Shown here one piece after another: positions 25,460 through 34,426 of a stretch of DNA of 64,000 nt (the first letter of the stretch is position 1; the number at the start of each line of letters is the position of its first letter). This stretch comes from Gluconacetobacter takamatsuzukensis. Its GTDB lineage: Bacteria; Pseudomonadota; Alphaproteobacteria; Acetobacterales; Acetobacteraceae. The position numbers and the translations under genes are program-made. The notes under the pieces were generated by a model, which had not been told where the DNA came from, searched no databases, and worked only from the letters and a program-made list of their open reading frames with translations. Location of the stretch: positions 62,001-126,000 of the forward strand of contig NZ_JABEQK010000009.1 in the NCBI RefSeq assembly GCF_014174275.1, written 5' to 3'.

Positions 25460-27027
25460 CAGCCGGCCCCACCCATCACGAAGCCGACGTGCTGATCATC
25501 GGCGGCGGCCTGGCCGGATGCTGGGCGGCCATCACCGCCGCCCAGGGCGGCGCCCGAGTGATCGTCGCGGAAAAGGGCCATTGCGGCACATCGGGCGTCG
25601 CGGCGGCGGGCGGCCCCGGCCATTGGTGGGTCCCCCCCGATCCCGGCCGGCGGGAAGAGGCCATCGCCCGCCGCATGGCAACCGCCCAGGGGCTGGGCGA
25701 CGCCGCCTGGATGGCCCGGATCATCGACCGCACCTGCCGCACCCTGCCCACCATCGCCAGTCATTACCGCTATGTGCCCGACGATGACGGCCGCATCCGC
25801 CACCACGCGCTGCGCGGGCCGGAATATCTGCGCGCCCTGCGGCAGAAGGCACAGGCCGCCGGCGCGATCCTGCTCGACCACAGCCCGGCGCTGGAACTGC
25901 TGCGCCATGCCGACGGCAGCATCGCCGGCGCCCGGGGCGTCAGCCGCCAGGGCACGGGCGGCGACTGGGTCGTCCGGGCCGGCGCCACCATCCTGGCCAC
26001 CGGCGGCTGCGGCTTCCGCTCCCACCTGCTCGGCGGCATGAACAATACCGGCGACGGGCTGCTGATGGCGGTGGAAGCCGGCGCCGTGCTGTCGGGCATG
26101 GAACTGTCCGCCTTCTTCACCGTGGTCCCCGCCGGCACCACCATGGCCCGCACCATGATCTACAGCTTCGCCCGCTATCACGATGCGCAGGGCCGCCCGC
26201 TGGACCGCCCGCCAGGCCCGCACGACAACGCCTTCCTGGCCCAGGCCCTGGCCCACGGCCCCGTCTTGTGCGACCTGTCGGCAACGCCCGAGGATATCCG
26301 GCGGCAACTGCCCCAGATCTCCCCCAACGTCACCCTCGCCTTCCGCCGCCTGGGCATCGATCCGTTCCGCGACCGCTTCCCCATCGCGCTGGTGGGCGAG
26401 GGCACGATCCGCGGCGTCGGCGGCGTCCGCGTCGCGGGCCCCGACGCCGGCGCGGGCGTCGAAGGCCTGTTCGTGGCCGGAGACGTGGCATCGCGCGAGC
26501 CGGTCACCGGCGCCATCAGCGGCGGCGGCGCGGTGAATGCGGCCTGGGCGCTCTCCTCCGGCTGCATCGCCGCCGAAGCCGCGCTCGAACGCGTACGCCG
26601 CCACGGCAGGCGCGCCGACACCCCGGCCGAACGCACCGGCCGCGCCGGCCTGCATTCCGGTCGTGGCACGGAGGACGCAACCGCGATCGAACGCGCGGTC
26701 CAGGCCGAAATCCTCTCGCCCGTGAAGCAGTATTTCCGCACCGAAGCCACGCTCGCCACCGCCCGCGACCGGCTGGACGCCGCCTGGGCCGCCCTGCCCC
26801 ACACCGCCGGCCCCCCGACGCCGCAGGCCCGGACCCGGCGCCGGGAGTTGGCCGCCCTCACCGCCACCGCCCGGTGGTGCACGGCCGGCGCGCTGGCCCG
26901 CCGCACCAGCCTCGGCCTGCACCAGCGCGCCGACACCATCGCCGCCACCACGCCGCCCACCTCCATCCTCACCGGCGGCCTGGACCGGATCTGGACCGAT
27001 TCCGCCCCCGCAGGAGGGCCCGCATGA
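25456..27027 (+). CDS. FAD-dependent oxidoreductase (fumarate reductase / AprA-like fold)
   Basis: A 523-residue flavoprotein. The dinucleotide site is DVLIIGGGLAGCWAAITAAQ (GGGLAG at 16-21), followed by VIVAEKGHCGTSGVAAAGGPG, a pattern shared by succinate dehydrogenase, fumarate reductase and adenylylsulfate reductase alpha chains. ATILATGGCGFR and GLFVAGDVASREPVTGAISGGGAVNAAWALSSG complete the FAD domain, and a helical C-terminal domain follows. The classical fumarate-reductase active-site segment is not evident. The overlapping downstream ferredoxin gene suggests an alpha/beta pair like AprAB. Location between a sulfonate-binding protein and an SfnC-like enzyme points to sulfur metabolism. 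The actual reaction is unknown. Confidence 0.85.
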   Translation: MTAGPTHHEADVLIIGGGLAGCWAAITAAQGGARVIVAEKGHCGTSGVAAAGGPGHWWVPPDPGRREEAIARRMATAQGLGDAAWMARIIDRTCRTLPTIASHYRYVPDDDGRIRHHALRGPEYLRALRQKAQAAGAILLDHSPALELLRHADGSIAGARGVSRQGTGGDWVVRAGATILATGGCGFRSHLLGGMNNTGDGLLMAVEAGAVLSGMELSAFFTVVPAGTTMARTMIYSFARYHDAQGRPLDRPPGPHDNAFLAQALAHGPVLCDLSATPEDIRRQLPQISPNVTLAFRRLGIDPFRDRFPIALVGEGTIRGVGGVRVAGPDAGAGVEGLFVAGDVASREPVTGAISGGGAVNAAWALSSGCIAAEAALERVRRHGRRADTPAERTGRAGLHSGRGTEDATAIERAVQAEILSPVKQYFRTEATLATARDRLDAAWAALPHTAGPPTPQARTRRRELAALTATARWCTAGALARRTSLGLHQRADTIAATTPPTSILTGGLDRIWTDSAPAGGPA

Positions 27028-27368
27028 TCGAACTCCTCCTCCCCGCCCGCTGCACCGGCTGCAATGCCTGCGTGACGGCCTGCCCGCGCGACGTGTTCGA
27101 CCCCGTTCCGGACGGCCCACCCCGCATCGCGCGCCAGGCCGACTGCCAGACCTGCTTTCTGTGCGAACTTTATTGCCAGGAAGACGCGCTGTACGTGCAT
27201 CCTTATGCCGACCACGCCCGACCGCAGGACGCAGGGGCAATCGAGGCCTCCGGCCTGCTGGGCGCCTACCGCCGCGACTCCGGCTGGGACGAGTGGGCGG
27301 AAGACGAGACGCTGCGCAACCAGCACTGGCGCATGGAAGACGTCTTCCGCCGCGCCCGGGGCGCATGA
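27024..27368 (+). CDS. dicluster 4Fe-4S ferredoxin, partner of the FAD oxidoreductase
   Basis: A 114-residue electron carrier. Eight cysteines form two classical sets: C10-C13-C16-C20 in ARCTGCNACVTACP and C41-C44-C47-C51 in CQTCFLCELYCQED, giving two [4Fe-4S] clusters as in the AprB beta subunit. A C-terminal tail of about 55 residues with WDEWAEDETLRNQHW may dock onto the flavoprotein. The ATG overlaps the flavoprotein stop by 4 bases and has a strong AGGAGGG 7 bases ahead. Likely delivers electrons to or from the FAD subunit. Confidence 0.92.
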   Translation: MIELLLPARCTGCNACVTACPRDVFDPVPDGPPRIARQADCQTCFLCELYCQEDALYVHPYADHARPQDAGAIEASGLLGAYRRDSGWDEWAEDETLRNQHWRMEDVFRRARGA

Positions 27369-27394
27369 AAAGACCATTGGAGGAGGCCCCGGCC

Positions 27395-28546
27395 ATGGAC
27401 GGATCATCAATCGCGGCACCCGCATCCGCCAGGACGCTGGACCAGCTCGTGGCCCGCTTCGCCCAGCGGGCGGCACGCCATGACCGCTCGGGCGAGATCG
27501 CCCTCGACAACCTCGCCGACCTGCGCGACGCCGGGCTGCTGGCCCTCGCCCTCCCACCCGCCTCCGGCGGCCAGGGGATCGGGGTGCGACAGATCACCGA
27601 AATCGTGGGCCGCATCGCGCAGGGCGACCCCTCCACGGCGCTGATCCTGGCGATGCAATATCTCCAGTCGGGCGCGATCGCCCGCTCCCCGGCCTGGAGC
27701 GACACGGTCAGGGGCGAACTGTTCGCCAGCATCGTCCGCGACGGCGCGCTGATCAACGCCCTGCGCGTGGAGCCCGAACTCGGCACCCCGGCACGCGGCG
27801 GCCTGCCCGCGACCAGCGTGCGGCACGACGGCACGGCCTGGCGCCTCAACGGCCGCAAGATCTTCTCGACCGGCTCCACCGCCCTGAAATGGGGCGTGGT
27901 ATGGTCCCGGACCGAGGAAGACACGCCCCGCGTCGGCCAGGTGCTGGTGCCGCTCGACCTGCCGGGCGTGCGGATCGAGCAGAGCTGGAACCAGATGGGC
28001 ATGCGCGCCACCGGCAGCCACACGGTCATTTTCGAAAACGTCGCCCTTCCCGATCATTACCTGGTCAATCTGGCCCCTCCCGGCAGCGCGCCGGACGAGG
28101 CCGTGGCACTCGCGACCTGGCATGCCGTCGTCGTGGGGGCGCTCTATGACGGCGTGGCCCGCGCGGCGCGGGACTGGCTGATCGGCTTCCTGCACGCGCG
28201 GGCACCCTCCAATCTCGGCGCCCCGCTGTCCACGCTGCCACGCTTCCACACCCTGCTGGGCGAAATCGACGCCCTGCTGCTGACCAACAGCGCCCTGATC
28301 GACCACGCCCTGCGGCGCGAGGAAGCCGGCGAGCAGGCCGGCACCGACGCCGGCCTGGTCAAGCAGGTCGTGACCGAAAACGCGATCGCCGCCGTGGGCA
28401 AGGCCGTCGCCGCGATCGGCAATCCCGGCCTCAGCCAGGACAACCCGCTGGAACGCCATTACCGCGACGTCCTCTGCGGCCGCATCCACACCCCGCAGGG
28501 CGACAGCGCCCTGGCCTCCGCCGGCAGGGCCGCGCTGGCGGGCTGA
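27395..28546 (+). CDS. acyl-CoA dehydrogenase-fold flavin monooxygenase (SfnC/DszC-like)
   Basis: A 383-residue protein with the acyl-CoA dehydrogenase fold. Segments: LADLRDAGLLALALPPASGG, IVGRIAQGDPSTALILAMQY, LNGRKIFSTGSTALKWGVVW and QMGMRATGSHTVIFENVALP with the FMN/FAD-contacting MRATGS. The catalytic Glu position of true dehydrogenases is not obvious, and members next to sulfonate genes (SfnC, DszC) are monooxygenases using reduced flavin to attack sulfur compounds. ATG 27395 is chosen over ATG 27365 because GGAGGAGG lies 8 bases before it. Last gene of the binding protein-flavoprotein-ferredoxin run. Confidence 0.82.
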   Translation: MDGSSIAAPASARTLDQLVARFAQRAARHDRSGEIALDNLADLRDAGLLALALPPASGGQGIGVRQITEIVGRIAQGDPSTALILAMQYLQSGAIARSPAWSDTVRGELFASIVRDGALINALRVEPELGTPARGGLPATSVRHDGTAWRLNGRKIFSTGSTALKWGVVWSRTEEDTPRVGQVLVPLDLPGVRIEQSWNQMGMRATGSHTVIFENVALPDHYLVNLAPPGSAPDEAVALATWHAVVVGALYDGVARAARDWLIGFLHARAPSNLGAPLSTLPRFHTLLGEIDALLLTNSALIDHALRREEAGEQAGTDAGLVKQVVTENAIAAVGKAVAAIGNPGLSQDNPLERHYRDVLCGRIHTPQGDSALASAGRAALAG

Positions 28547-28654
28547 CGCCCCCCCGCCACGCGCGCGTCGCGCATATCCCTCCGGCATACCCCTTTGGGA
28601 TTATGGTCACGCCCGCCCCGCCACGCCATGCTGCCCGGGCAGGGAGGACGCGCG

Positions 28655-29995
28655 GTGGGCGGCAATGTGAAACTCGACCGCACGCTCGGCCTGTGGTCCG
28701 TCGTGCTGTTCGGCCTGGCCTACATGGCGCCGATGATCGTGCTGGGCACGTTCGGCACGCTGGCGACCGCCAGCCGGGGCACCACCGCCATGGCCTACCT
28801 GATCGCGGCGGCGGCAATCTTCCTGACCGCCCTCAGCTACCGCGTCATGGCCCGCGCCCACCCGGTCGCCGGCTCGGCCTACAGTTACGCCCGCCACGCC
28901 ATCGGCCCGCGCATCGGCTTCCTGATCGGCTGGGCCGTACTGCTCGACTATATCTTCCTGCCGATGGTGATCTGGCTGATCGGCGCCGCCTACCTGGCCT
29001 CGGCCTTTCCCGGCGTTCCCGGCTGGGCGTGGATCGTCGGCTTCATCGTCCTGACCAGCGCGATCAACATCGCCGGCATCGCCTGCGCCAACCGGGTCAA
29101 TATCGTCCTGATGCTGGCACAGTTCGGCGTGCTGGCCTCCTTCCTGGCGCTGGCCACCCGCTACGTGCTGGTGCTGGACGGTTCGGGCGGGCTGCTGTGC
29201 GTCACCCCCTTCTTCGCCAAGGGCGTCCCGTTCTCGGCATCGGTGGCCGGCGCCGCCATCGCCGCCTATTCCTTCCTCGGCTTCGACGCGGTCACGACCC
29301 TGGCCGAGGAAACCCACGACCCAAGGCGCACCATGCCCCGGGCGATCCTGGTCATCGCGCTGGGCAGCGGGCTGATCTTCGTCCTGTCCGCCTACCTGAC
29401 CCAACTGGCCCATCCCGGCGCCGCTTTCGCCGCACCCGACGCGGCCGGCGTGGAAATCGCCCGGGCCATCGGCGGCGATGTCTTCGTCATGGTCTTCCTG
29501 ATCACGCTGGTCGTCGCCCAGTTCACCTCGGGCCTCGCGGCGCAGGCCAGCGTCGGCCGCCTGCTCTACGCCATGGGCCGCGACCGCATCCTGCCGCCCT
29601 CCCTCTTCGGCCGGCTGCATCCGCGCTGGCTGACACCGGTGCCCAACCTGCTCCTGGTCGGCACGGTCGGGCTGGGCGCGCTGGCGATGGATGTCGCCAC
29701 CTCCGCCTCCTTCATCAATTTCGGCGCCTTCCTCGGCTTCGCCGCCGTCAATCTTTCGGTGATCGCCCTGTATCTGAAGCGCGACCCGCACCTTTCCGGG
29801 CTCGGGGTACCGGCGGGGCTGGTCGTGCCGGCGCTGGGGACGCTCTGCGACCTCTTCCTGCTATGGCATCTCGACCGCCATGCCCGACTGCTGGGCCTGG
29901 CCTGGCTGGCACTCGGCATCGTCTGGCTCGGCTGGCAGACACGCGGCTTCCGCCGCCCGCCGCCCGACATGCATATCGACCGGGACCATGCCTGA
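28655..29995 (+). CDS. APC-family amino acid/amine permease
   Basis: A roughly 446-residue transporter with about twelve hydrophobic helices. The first helix region LWSVVLFGLAYMAPMIVLGTFG has the APC signature, followed by VAGSAYSYARHAIGPRIGF and AAIAAYSFLGFDAVTTLAEE with the conserved F-x-G-F-D-x-V-x-x-x-x-E-E motif. GTG 28655 is chosen since GGGAGG lies 8-10 bases upstream; ATG 28628 would precede that site. Substrate could be an amino acid, polyamine or aminosulfonate. Next to it, convergently, is a LuxR-type regulator. An amidase gene follows on the same strand after the regulator. Confidence 0.88.
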   Translation: MGGNVKLDRTLGLWSVVLFGLAYMAPMIVLGTFGTLATASRGTTAMAYLIAAAAIFLTALSYRVMARAHPVAGSAYSYARHAIGPRIGFLIGWAVLLDYIFLPMVIWLIGAAYLASAFPGVPGWAWIVGFIVLTSAINIAGIACANRVNIVLMLAQFGVLASFLALATRYVLVLDGSGGLLCVTPFFAKGVPFSASVAGAAIAAYSFLGFDAVTTLAEETHDPRRTMPRAILVIALGSGLIFVLSAYLTQLAHPGAAFAAPDAAGVEIARAIGGDVFVMVFLITLVVAQFTSGLAAQASVGRLLYAMGRDRILPPSLFGRLHPRWLTPVPNLLLVGTVGLGALAMDVATSASFINFGAFLGFAAVNLSVIALYLKRDPHLSGLGVPAGLVVPALGTLCDLFLLWHLDRHARLLGLAWLALGIVWLGWQTRGFRRPPPDMHIDRDHA

Positions 29996-30006
29996 TGCGG
30001 CCCCGC

Positions 30007-30789
30007 TCAGGACCAGAACAGGCGGAACAGTTCGGCCTGGCAGGAAATACCCAGCTTGGCATAGATCCGCCGCCGATGGACCTTGACCGTATTGGGCGCA
30101 CATCCCAGCACGGCCGCCAGCGACGGCGTGGAATGCCCCTTCAGGATCAGCGTGACAATCTCGATCTCGCGCCGGGTCAGCCGCCCATCCTCGATCCCGG
30201 CCACCGGCACCGCCTCTCCACCCGCGCGCCTGCGGCCGGGCGCATGAAACCAGTGCCGGTGCCCGAACGCGCACACGACCGGCGCCGCCGCGCGCAGCCG
30301 CTCCCGCTCCCCGTCGGCAAAGGGCGGCGCGGGGCCAAGCCGGCACAGCGACAGCACGCCGACACACAGGTCGGCCAGCGGAATGACGAAGCCGATTTCA
30401 TCGACGATCCGCGTCGCCGCATAATGCAGCCGGTAATATTCGGTCTGCACGAAGCCGTCGGGCGCGCACTCGCCCATCGCGATCATCCGCGCCCGCCCAT
30501 CCGCCATGACGGCATCGCGAAACGGATCCAGCACGAAGGCCCCCGCCAGATACCGGTCGACGATCACCGCACGCGCGGCACCCAGCCTTTCGTTATACAG
30601 GTCGAACGCCCGCCCGTCGGGCGCATAGAAAAACCCGTTCATCATCTGCGCCGGCGCCAGCATCCGCAGCGCCGCCATCAGCGCATCGGGAAACCGGCGC
30701 GTGCCGATCGCCGCCGCCGCCGCCCCCACGGCCGCATTCCACGCCCCGAAGGGCGGATCGCCGGCGACCGGCCCGGATACCGCATCCAT
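30007..30789 (-). CDS. LuxR-type HTH transcriptional regulator
   Basis: A 260-residue regulator. Residues 1-185 form a helical/GAF-like sensor region without a recognisable acyl-homoserine-lactone-binding signature. The C-terminal LuxR/FixJ helix-turn-helix is GRLTRREIEIVTLILKGHSTPSLAAVLGC plus NTVKVHRRRIYAKLGIS (key pieces LTRREIEIV, NTVKVHRRRIYAKLGI). ATG 30789 has GGAGG 9 bases ahead. Divergent from the amidase gene across 77 bases and convergent with the permease (11-base gap), so it probably controls one or both of them. Confidence 0.88.
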   Translation of the reverse strand: MDAVSGPVAGDPPFGAWNAAVGAAAAAIGTRRFPDALMAALRMLAPAQMMNGFFYAPDGRAFDLYNERLGAARAVIVDRYLAGAFVLDPFRDAVMADGRARMIAMGECAPDGFVQTEYYRLHYAATRIVDEIGFVIPLADLCVGVLSLCRLGPAPPFADGERERLRAAAPVVCAFGHRHWFHAPGRRRAGGEAVPVAGIEDGRLTRREIEIVTLILKGHSTPSLAAVLGCAPNTVKVHRRRIYAKLGISCQAELFRLFWS

Positions 30790-30866
30790 CACGCACCGCC
30801 TCCATCCCGCCGCCCCGCGCAAGGGAGCAGAGCCGCATCCCGCAGGCAAGCCGCCGGAGCCCCATC

Positions 30867-32303
30867 ATGACCCATCCGCTGGACCTCCCTGCGCGCGAGA
30901 TCGCAAACGGCATCCGCGCCGGCCGGTTCAGCGCGCAATCGGTCGTCGCGGAATCGCTCCGCCGGGCAGAAATCGCCCAGGCCACGCTCAACCCCTTCAC
31001 CCTGATCCGCACCGGCCAGGCCATGGAAGCCGCCCGCCGCGCCGATGCCGCAGTGGCCGAGGGCACCCCCACCGGCCCCCTGCACGGCGTCCCCTTCGCC
31101 GCCAAGGACCTGACCCCCACCGAGGGCGACCTGACAACGCTGGGCTCCTGGACGCGCCCCGACTGGCGGCCCGGGGAAACCGCGCTGTGCATCCGCCGCC
31201 TGCAAGCGGCCGGCGCGATCCTGATCGGCAAGACGACGACGCCGGAATTCGCCTATTCCAGCTTCACCCACAGCCCCCGCTGGGGCATCACCCGTAACCC
31301 GTGGAACCCCGAGCGCAGCCCGGGCGGCTCGTCCGGCGGCTCGGCGGTCGCGGTGGCAACGGGCGTGGTCCCCTTCGCCGAGGGCACCGACATGGGCGGA
31401 TCGGTCCGCATCCCCGCCGCCTTCTGCGGCGTCGTCGGCTTCAAGCCCAGCCTCGGCCGGATTCCGATGACCATCCTGCCCAGCCAGTTCGACAATATTT
31501 CCCATTTCGGCCCGCTGGCCCGCACGGTGGACGACGCCATTGCCTTCATGGAGGCCACGGCCGGCCCCAGCGACGAGGACATCGCCTCCCTGCCGATCGG
31601 CTTCGACGGCACGGCCGCCCGCCTCGGCACGCTGGCGGGCCGCCGCTTCGCATTGTCGCTCGATCTCGGCTATTACGCGGTCCAGCCGCAGGTCGCCTCA
31701 CTGGTCCGCCAGGCCGCCGACAGGCTGCGCCGCGCCGGCGCCATCGTCGACGAGGTCTCCCTGCACTGGACCCGCGCGGTCAACGACCAGTGGTTCGACC
31801 TCTGGTGCGTCTTCATGGCCGCCTGGTTCGGCGACACCCTGGCCACCTGCCAAGCCCGGATGGACCCGGCCGTGGTCGCCATGATCACGCGCGGCCAGGC
31901 AATGGACGCCACGACCTACAAGCGGATCGAATTGCTGCGCACCGCCATGTGGCGCGACATGGCCCGGCTCTACACGCAGTACGACGCCCTGCTCTGCCCC
32001 ACCTGCGCCATCACCGCGCCACCCGTGACCAAAACCGACGACGATTACGCCGCCACCCTGCCCGACGGCCGCTTCGCAGGGCTGGACATGACCTGCCCCT
32101 TCAACCTGCTGCCGCAACTGCCCGCCCTGTCCCTGCCCCTCGGCCTGGCCGAGGACGGATTGCCGGTCGGATTGCAGATCGTGGGCCGCCGCTTCGCCGA
32201 CGAACAGGTGCTGGCCTGGGGTGCCCTCTACTCCAGCACCCAAAACCCATGCGTGCCATCCCGCTCAAGCTGCGCCACCAGCCCGAACTCCCAGTCCAGA
32301 TAG
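30867..32303 (+). CDS. amidase-signature family hydrolase
   Basis: Cytoplasmic amide hydrolase of 478 residues. The catalytic triad is complete: Lys80 in PFAAKDLTPT, cis-Ser155 in SPGGSSGGSAVAVATG and nucleophile Ser179 in TDMGGSVRIPAAFCG. The region LPVGLQIVGRRFADEQVLAWG ends the normal fold. The last 25 or so residues, after ALYSSTQ, do not look like the family and run 76 bases into the 3' end of the convergent rhodanese gene, which suggests the true tail was lost in a rearrangement. Together with the permease it could release an amine or ammonia from an imported amide. Confidence 0.9.
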   Translation: MTHPLDLPAREIANGIRAGRFSAQSVVAESLRRAEIAQATLNPFTLIRTGQAMEAARRADAAVAEGTPTGPLHGVPFAAKDLTPTEGDLTTLGSWTRPDWRPGETALCIRRLQAAGAILIGKTTTPEFAYSSFTHSPRWGITRNPWNPERSPGGSSGGSAVAVATGVVPFAEGTDMGGSVRIPAAFCGVVGFKPSLGRIPMTILPSQFDNISHFGPLARTVDDAIAFMEATAGPSDEDIASLPIGFDGTAARLGTLAGRRFALSLDLGYYAVQPQVASLVRQAADRLRRAGAIVDEVSLHWTRAVNDQWFDLWCVFMAAWFGDTLATCQARMDPAVVAMITRGQAMDATTYKRIELLRTAMWRDMARLYTQYDALLCPTCAITAPPVTKTDDDYAATLPDGRFAGLDMTCPFNLLPQLPALSLPLGLAEDGLPVGLQIVGRRFADEQVLAWGALYSSTQNPCVPSRSSCATSPNSQSR

Positions 32304-33823
32304 GCCTGCATGGCAGCCGCGGCATTATCCGTCCCTTCGTACGGCCGCTTGTAGACATCGCCAGGCCGCGAAAGCGCCCGCTCGGCGTCCAGCCCGGTTT
32401 CCAGCGCCAGCCCCGCCGCGCGCCACGCGTCCGTGCCACCCTCCAGCACCCGCGCGCCCACCAGTTCGGCAGCCGCCAGACGGGCGGCAATCCCGTCCGG
32501 CGAGGTCAGCACGATCTCCCGCCCCTCCGCCAGACGCGGATGCCCGGCCAGGTCGGCGCGAATGGCAAACACCGCCCCCGGCACATGCCCCTTGCGAAAA
32601 TCCGGGCTGGCGGCAAGGTCGATCACCAGCGGTCCTTCCCCTGCCGCCCGCGCGGCCACCAGATCCGCCACCGACAGCACGGGCACGTCCGGCGGGGCCG
32701 ACGCCAGCAGGACGGGCTCCGGCCCACCCTCGCGCGGCAGTCCCGCCCAATCGTCCAGCACATACACTTCACGCCAGCCAAGCTGCCGCAGCCAGTGGGC
32801 GGTCATGCGCGCCCGCACCCCGTCATCGTCCGTCAGGACGATGGTGCCATGACGCACCCCGATCCACTCGTCGGTCGCCTGCACAAGCTGCCCACCCGGC
32901 GCCGACCGGAAGCCCGCAAGGTGCGATAGCGCATATTCCTCGGGCGACCGCACATCCAGCCGGTAGACCGTGCGGGCCGGGTCGCCGGCCAGCGCCGACA
33001 GCACGGCCGGCCCGATCACCCGCACCCCGGTCCGCTGCGCCAGCGCCGCCGCCGCGTCGCGCGCCTGCGCCACATTGGTGTCGCTGGGCGCACCCGCCGT
33101 CCGCGCGGCCCCATGGTCCAGTTCCAGCCCGGCCAGCGTCCAGCCGATGGTGCCGTTGCGCAGCGCAAAGACCGGGTTCGGAATCCCGGCATTGACCAGC
33201 GACTGCGTCCCGATGATCGAGCGGGTACGCCCCGCGCAGTTCACCACCACCGTCGTCTGCGGCGACGGCGCAATGTCGCGCACCCGCAACGCCAGTTCGC
33301 CGCCGGGCACCGACCGCCCGCCGGGAATGGACATGACATGATATTCGCTGAACCGCCGCGCATCGAGAATCACCAGGTCGTCGCCCCGCGCGATCCGCTC
33401 ATGCAGCTCCGGCGCGGGCAGCGAAGGCGTCTGCCGCACATGCTCGACAAGCTCGCCGAAAGCCTTCGACGGCACGTTCACATCGATGAAGATCTCGCCA
33501 CCCGACTCCCGCCACCCGGCCAGCCCGCCCTCCAGCACGCTCACCCGGCCATAGCCGAGCCCGGCCAGAACCGGCAGCGCCCGCGCAACCCGCCCCTCGC
33601 CATCGTCATAAATCACGACCGGCGCATCGCGGCGCGGCACAAGGGCCGCAATCCGCTCCTCGATCCGCCCAAGGGGCAGATTGACCGCGAACAGCGGATG
33701 CGCCGCCGCGAACGGCCCCTCCTCGCGCAGGTCGAACAGCGCGATCTCCCCGCCCTCCCGCAGCAGGCGCCGAACCTCGTGCGGCGAGATCACGGTCACG
33801 GGCGCGGCGCTGATGGCGTTCAT
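32228..33823 (-). CDS. four-domain rhodanese-like sulfurtransferase
   Basis: A 531-residue protein made of four rhodanese modules: about 8-110, 125-250, 270-395 and 405-500. Only the second keeps the active-site cysteine, Cys196 in VVVNCAGRTRSI; the matching loops of domain 1 (IYDDGEGR), domain 3 (LTDDDGVRAR) and domain 4 (LTSPDGIAAR) lack it. It would move sulfane sulfur from a persulfide or thiosulfate to an acceptor. Cytoplasmic, no signal. The start overlaps the stop of the upstream cysteine-dioxygenase-like gene by 4 bases, and it is the last gene of the FMN monooxygenase-aldolase-dioxygenase-rhodanese operon. Confidence 0.93.
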   Translation of the reverse strand: MNAISAAPVTVISPHEVRRLLREGGEIALFDLREEGPFAAAHPLFAVNLPLGRIEERIAALVPRRDAPVVIYDDGEGRVARALPVLAGLGYGRVSVLEGGLAGWRESGGEIFIDVNVPSKAFGELVEHVRQTPSLPAPELHERIARGDDLVILDARRFSEYHVMSIPGGRSVPGGELALRVRDIAPSPQTTVVVNCAGRTRSIIGTQSLVNAGIPNPVFALRNGTIGWTLAGLELDHGAARTAGAPSDTNVAQARDAAAALAQRTGVRVIGPAVLSALAGDPARTVYRLDVRSPEEYALSHLAGFRSAPGGQLVQATDEWIGVRHGTIVLTDDDGVRARMTAHWLRQLGWREVYVLDDWAGLPREGGPEPVLLASAPPDVPVLSVADLVAARAAGEGPLVIDLAASPDFRKGHVPGAVFAIRADLAGHPRLAEGREIVLTSPDGIAARLAAAELVGARVLEGGTDAWRAAGLALETGLDAERALSRPGDVYKRPYEGTDNAAAAMQAYLDWEFGLVAQLERDGTHGFWVLE

Positions 33824-34419
33824 GCCGCCTCCCCCCGCTTCGAACGGTCCCACAGATTGGGCACATCCTCGCTCGAATAGCCGGAAATGAAGCTTTTCTC
33901 GGCCCCCGTCTCCCGGTCGTAGGTGGCGCGCGACACTCCGCCGATATTGTCGCCATAGACATGGATCGAAATCGAGACCTCATCGGGCAGCGCATTGGCA
34001 ACCAGATGATAATCGTTCACGCCGGGCGCCAGAAACGCCACTTCGCCGGGTTCCAGATAAGTCGTGTCCCCCTCGACGAATCGTCCATCCGCCCCGCGCG
34101 AGAACTGCGTCTCGCTCTCCCGCCCGCGCAACATGCCGATCAGCCCCCAGACCCGATGATCGTGCAGCGGCGTCCTCTGCCCCGGCCCCCAGACGAAACT
34201 CACGACCGAAAACCGCTCCAGCGGATCGCAATGCAGCAGATACTGGCTGTATCGTTCGGGATGCGGGCGCGTAAAGGGCTCGGGCAGCCAGTCGTCGCGC
34301 GAAACCAGGTCGCGCAGCAGCAGCGCCCCTTCCTGCTGCACGCCATCCGGCGCCAGCCCACGTTCGTAAAGGCGGGTAAAGCGGGTCACGAAGTCCCGCA
34401 GCGGTACGATCGATGTCAT
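33820..34419 (-). CDS. cysteine dioxygenase-family thiol dioxygenase
   Basis: A 199-residue cupin of the cysteine dioxygenase family, oxidising a thiol to a sulfinate with O2. Iron ligands are His86 and His88 in TPLHDHRVWG and His153 in ISIHVYG, in the same positions as in mammalian enzyme. Arg56 in PERYSQYLL fits the carboxylate-binding arginine. As in most bacterial members a Gly (about 94) replaces the crosslinked Cys. Substrate may be cysteine, 3-mercaptopropionate or another thiol released from an organosulfur compound. Starts 7 bases after the aldolase gene and overlaps the rhodanese start. Confidence 0.92.
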   Translation of the reverse strand: MTSIVPLRDFVTRFTRLYERGLAPDGVQQEGALLLRDLVSRDDWLPEPFTRPHPERYSQYLLHCDPLERFSVVSFVWGPGQRTPLHDHRVWGLIGMLRGRESETQFSRGADGRFVEGDTTYLEPGEVAFLAPGVNDYHLVANALPDEVSISIHVYGDNIGGVSRATYDRETGAEKSFISGYSSEDVPNLWDRSKRGEAA

Positions 34420-34426
34420 ATGTCCG

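Noticed and set aside
25384-28029. 881-codon open frame on the minus strand
   Set aside because: It is exactly antisense to the FAD oxidoreductase, ferredoxin and SfnC-like genes, has an Arg/Gly/Ala-biased composition and no motif; an artefact of high GC.
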